From an uncultured Eubacteriales bacterium (lineage in GTDB: Bacteria > Bacillota > Clostridia > UBA1381 > UBA9506), in assembly GCA_902478395.1 (NCBI GenBank), contig CABSKZ010000112.1, forward strand, positions 1 through 8,250: a stretch of 8,250 bases of DNA, in the 5' to 3' direction. Below are positions 5,848 through 8,250 of this stretch, one piece after another (position 1 is the first letter of the stretch; each line of letters starts with the position of its first letter). A program made the position numbers and the translations under genes. The notes beneath the pieces were generated by a model. The model did not search any database. It saw nothing but the letters and a program-made list of their open reading frames with translations, and was not told the DNA's origin.

Positions 5848-6762
5848 CTAACCGAGAAAAGATGTCACGATAAACCCATCGGTATTATTTCCGGAAACCT
5901 CATATTCCCTGCCCTTTGGTACGGGGAGGCCGGCCTTTGTGTCCGCCGCGGGGACATAATACACCTCGTATTCCCGGGCGCTGCTGTCTTTAACCAGTAA
6001 ATGCTTTTCCCCATAGCGGTATTTTTTCAGCAGCTCCAGATATTCCTCCAGGCACAATTTTTTCTGGGCCATATACCATGCGTGGGGCCTTCCCACATAC
6101 CGCAAATGCCAAGGCTCGTTCCCGATGCCCGTCAGGTTTTCCTTGTTTTTTTCGTACCGCACGACAAAACCGTACCGCGCCGCGTTGTCGCATATCCAGC
6201 GGTACTTTCCGGTCCCGCGGAATTCGAGGCTCCTGCCGTCGTCCGTATAGATGCCGAGGTCGAGCGCGTAGCCCGTGTGGTGTTCGCTGCAGCCAGGCTT
6301 TGCAACCCAGCGTGCCGCTTCTTTCTCATCCGTCTGCGCCACCTTTTCCTCATATAGCTGCTTTTGCTCCTCCGCCGGACGGTAAGCGCTGATGATGTTA
6401 ATATCGTGAAGCCCGGTTTTGTTCCGAAAATCCGTCATCATTGTGTTCAGCGGCTGGATGGCCTGCCGGGTCAGCTTCAGCGAGGTATTTTTGACGGAGT
6501 AGGTATCGTTTTTATATTCATAGATACTGGTTAAGTCTTCCATTTCGGCAAACGCGCAGGCCGCGCCGTCCCGCACGAGAATCAGGTTTCCCTTGTGCAG
6601 CTGCGCTTCGTCCAGCTCCGCATAGCCGTAATCGCCGGGGCGGATATCGGTGGTGGCTGTCGCGGAATGTGTGCCGATGGCATCCGCCGCGATAACACAC
6701 ACGGCGATGACGGACAGAATGAAAATCCATCTGCCGGCTTTGTTCTTTTTTGTCTTCTGCAT
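5848..6762 (-). CDS. vanY: Membrane-anchored D-alanyl-D-alanine carboxypeptidase, VanY type (peptidase M15B)
   Basis: The 304-residue protein has an N-terminal membrane anchor (about 11-30, WIFILSVIAVCVIAADAIG, after a lysine-rich start) and an extracellular M15B domain (about 95-245). SAYRP (125-129), SEHHTGYALD (159-168) and EPWHLRYVG (216-224) are the family motifs. His161, Asp168 and His219 are the expected zinc ligands and Glu216 the catalytic base. VanY enzymes remove the terminal D-Ala from peptidoglycan precursor pentapeptides outside the membrane. Residues 1-95 and a C-terminal tail of about 55 residues (250-304) flank the catalytic domain; I recognise no domain in either. The start has AAGGAAGG 5 nt upstream. 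Its own extended -10 promoter and an 11-bp repeat array lie between it and the vanS-like gene, so it is probably controlled by the adjacent VanRS pair. It may serve ordinary wall remodelling rather than glycopeptide resistance, as no vanH, ligase or vanX is visible. Confidence 0.9.
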   Translation of the reverse strand: MQKTKKNKAGRWIFILSVIAVCVIAADAIGTHSATATTDIRPGDYGYAELDEAQLHKGNLILVRDGAACAFAEMEDLTSIYEYKNDTYSVKNTSLKLTRQAIQPLNTMMTDFRNKTGLHDINIISAYRPAEEQKQLYEEKVAQTDEKEAARWVAKPGCSEHHTGYALDLGIYTDDGRSLEFRGTGKYRWICDNAARYGFVVRYEKNKENLTGIGNEPWHLRYVGRPHAWYMAQKKLCLEEYLELLKKYRYGEKHLLVKDSSAREYEVYYVPAADTKAGLPVPKGREYEVSGNNTDGFIVTSFLG

Positions 6763-6800
6763 AAAAACCTTCCTTTCCGCGGTATTTTCCTGTTATCTCT

Positions 6801-6809
6801 ATCATACCA
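6801..6809 (-). promoter_or_regulatory. Extended -10 promoter of vanY
   Basis: On the minus strand it reads TGGTATGAT. At the -35 distance there is only an A-rich run, so an activator is probably needed. A start near 6794 gives a leader of about 30 nt containing the AAGGAAGG site. The same 9-mer is the extended -10 of the tRNA-Ala promoter. Confidence 0.6.
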
Positions 6810-6822
6810 ACGGAAACGGAAC

Positions 6823-6877
6823 ATTTTTTAAATTAAATCTTATGATTTTCTTAACGAATCCTTAAAAATTTCTTTCC
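6823..6877 (-). promoter_or_regulatory. Tandem 11-bp repeat array, likely response-regulator (VanR/OmpR-type) binding site
   Basis: Read on the minus strand, five consecutive 11-mers are GGAAAGAAATT, TTTAAGGATTC, GTTAAGAAAAT, CATAAGATTTA and ATTTAAAAAAT. The middle three share xxTAAGxxxTx or close variants. The 11-bp period, one helical turn, is what OmpR/PhoB-family regulators bind as head-to-tail subunits. The TTTAAG-N5-GTTAAG pair resembles the CiaR box, and TCGTTAAGAAAAT resembles the described VanR box TCGTAnGAAATT. The array ends 16 bp before the -10, overlapping the missing -35, as in activated promoters. VanR as the binding protein is inference from the neighbouring genes. Confidence 0.55.
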
Positions 6878-7005
6878 TGACTGGAAGGGACGGAATCCGC
6901 TCCCCGTGCCGCCGGATGCCGCTGCCTGCCGCGTGGGGGCTGTTCGCAATAGATGCCCGCCTGTCGGGAAATAGGCTCTTGCCGCCTGTTCTGAGATGGA
7001 ACGGG

Positions 7006-8097
7006 TTAGGCGCGGCGGGGGAGGTTGACGCGGAACTCCGTGTATGCCTCGCTGCTTTCCGCGGTAATTGTTCCTTTGTGGAGCGTAACGATTTCCTTCG
7101 CTATTGCCAGCCCCAGCCCGGCTCCGCCTGTCGAGGAGGAACGGGAGGCATCCGCACGGTAGAATTTTTCAAACAGCCTCTCCAGCTTGTTTTCCGCAAT
7201 CGCTTTACCGCGGTTGCGGAAACAGACGGTGACAAAATTTTCCTGCGCCGACGCGGTTATGTCGATGGCCGTATTTTCATAGCAGTAATGAATGGCGTTG
7301 CGAAGCAGGTTGTCGAACACGCGGGCGAGCTTGTCCGCGTCTCCGGTCAGTGTCAAATTCTGCTCCAGCTCCGTGTTGCAGGTCAGGTTCTTTTCGGCAA
7401 GGAGCGGGTAGAACTCGTCGGTGAGCTGTTCCAAAAGCAGGGAGAGGTTCACCTCGCTCTTTTCCAGTTCGATATTTTGCAGGTTAAACCGCGTGATTTC
7501 GAAAAATTCGTTAATCAGTTCTTCCAGGCGCAGGGCCTTGTCCAGCGCGATTTTTGTGTATTTGGCCCGCAGCTCAATAGGGATTTCCTCCTCCTCGGAC
7601 AGCAGGTTCAGGTAGCCGATAATGGAGGTCAGCGGCGTTTTTAAATCGTGCGCGAGGTACATCACCAGGTCATTTTTCCGCTGTTCCGCCTCGCGGGCGA
7701 GCTGTTCGCTCCGCAAAGAATCATATTTGATGGAGTTCAGCTTGTTCTCTACATCCTTAAATTCGTCAGGGAGCTCGACAAGGCTCTCATCCTTCTGAAA
7801 CACCTTGTCGATGGAATTGATAATCTGGCTGAGATAACGCGTCGTTTTCAGCAGGGTAGACGCGATGGTGAGAACGCAAATTGTGAAGAATACGACAAAC
7901 ACAACGCCGGTTTTGTGGCTTGTGAGAAACAGGTAGAAGCCACGATCAATCTGGGAGAGGGTTTCTGCAATGATATTGTTGAAGATACCGTCTGCAAGAA
8001 ACATGATGGCAATGGTTGCGGCGACGCTGACGCCGATTTGCAGCAGGATTTTCCCGAACAGCCGGAGCCGGAACCGCCTTAAATAGTCAGCTTTCAA
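7006..8097 (-). CDS. vanS: VanS-like sensor histidine kinase
   Basis: From the TTG at 8097-8095 the protein has 363 residues. There are two membrane segments (about 14-37 and 63-83) around a short extracellular loop, a HAMP-like linker (about 84-137), a DHp helix with the phosphorylated His150 in MYLAHDLKTPLTSIIGYL, and a C-terminal ATPase domain. That domain has an N box (DNLLRNAIHY, 262-271), G1-like NRG (295-297), F box FEKFYR (309-314) and G2 box GGAGLGLA (324-331). The core is very close to enterococcal VanS, including Asn rather than Asp in the G1 motif. It would sense wall stress or glycopeptide and phosphorylate the adjacent VanR. The TTG start matches the VanS N-terminus (IKLK next to the overlap) and overlaps vanR by 11 bp. 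An upstream ATG at 8154 gives 382 residues and a 68-bp overlap and is less likely. The signal sensed cannot be predicted. Confidence 0.88.
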   Translation of the reverse strand: MKADYLRRFRLRLFGKILLQIGVSVAATIAIMFLADGIFNNIIAETLSQIDRGFYLFLTSHKTGVVFVVFFTICVLTIASTLLKTTRYLSQIINSIDKVFQKDESLVELPDEFKDVENKLNSIKYDSLRSEQLAREAEQRKNDLVMYLAHDLKTPLTSIIGYLNLLSEEEEIPIELRAKYTKIALDKALRLEELINEFFEITRFNLQNIELEKSEVNLSLLLEQLTDEFYPLLAEKNLTCNTELEQNLTLTGDADKLARVFDNLLRNAIHYCYENTAIDITASAQENFVTVCFRNRGKAIAENKLERLFEKFYRADASRSSSTGGAGLGLAIAKEIVTLHKGTITAESSEAYTEFRVNLPRRA

Positions 8098-8250
8098 TTT
8101 TATACCCCACCCCCCACACAGTTTTAATGAACTTCGGGTTACGCGGCGGCTCATGCAGCTTCTCCCGCAACCGGCGGATATGAACCATTACCGTGTTGTT
8201 GGCTTCATAGTATTTCTCGCCCCAAACGCGCTCGAACAGCTCCTCAGAGG
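8087..8250 (-). CDS. vanR: VanR-like response regulator, C-terminal part (5' end outside window)
   Basis: Only the last 53 residues are in the window, ending at the TGA at 8089-8087. They form the end of an OmpR/PhoB-type winged-helix DNA-binding domain: SEELFERVWGEKYY, the recognition-helix region NNTVMVHIRRLREKL (17-31), and the wing hairpin FIKTVWGVGYKIES that ends the protein. The terminal VWGVGYKIE is characteristic of VanR. The receiver domain lies beyond the right edge. The stop codon overlaps the start of the vanS-like gene, so the pair is translationally coupled. Other OmpR-family regulators share this ending in part, so the VanR name rests mainly on the VanS-like partner and on vanY. 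Confidence 0.85.
   Translation of the reverse strand, partial: SEELFERVWGEKYYEANNTVMVHIRRLREKLHEPPRNPKFIKTVWGVGYKIES

Noticed and set aside
6916..7644. Plus-strand open frame of 242 codons opposite the vanS-like gene
   Set aside because: Its translation mirrors conserved kinase codons on the other strand and shows no protein family; the kinase is unambiguous.

Overview
The window looks like chromosomal DNA of a Gram-positive anaerobe of the Clostridia, probably an Oscillospiraceae/Ruminococcaceae-type organism. The signs are strong AGGAGG-type ribosome binding sites, a tRNA with encoded CCA, a VanR/VanS/VanY signalling set, a phenylacetate-CoA-ligase-family enzyme paired with a tandem-ACT protein, and roughly balanced base composition. 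The assignment is inference from gene content; no rRNA or species marker is present.

Layout. Positions 1-451 (minus) hold the N-terminal three quarters of an FMN-dependent azoreductase/quinone-reductase-like protein. It diverges from a 646-residue ADP-ribosylglycohydrolase-fold protein (676-2616, plus) with a large C-terminal beta-rich extension, which ends at a strong terminator (2672-2710). A tRNA-Ala(GGC) with its own promoter and terminator follows (2741-2920). Next is a two-gene operon (2993-4752) encoding a PaaK-family aryl-acid CoA ligase and a two-ACT-domain protein. Positions 4753-5847 (about 1.1 kb) have no convincing protein gene but a lot of RNA-like structure: a candidate structured RNA of about 275 nt ending in an intrinsic terminator, a GC-rich repeat-like block, nested inverted repeats, and a closed-helix element plus terminator that reads on the minus strand behind vanY. 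The rest (5848-8250) is on the minus strand: vanY-like D,D-carboxypeptidase, then a VanS-like histidine kinase and the C-terminal end of its VanR-like response regulator.

How the genes work together. VanR and VanS form a translationally overlapping two-component pair. The kinase-vanY gap carries an extended -10 promoter without a -35 box, preceded by four to five tandem 11-bp repeats, as expected of an OmpR/VanR-type activator site. The simplest reading is that VanRS switches on a membrane-anchored D,D-carboxypeptidase that trims the terminal D-Ala of peptidoglycan precursors. No vanH, ligase or vanX gene is visible here. The CoA ligase and ACT protein probably form one unit for activating aryl or other carboxylic acids, with the ACT protein as a possible amino-acid sensor.

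The most interesting undescribed material is the candidate structured RNA at 4755-5027, the 11-bp repeat array upstream of vanY, and the folded region downstream of vanY. None could be tested here by a covariance or database search.
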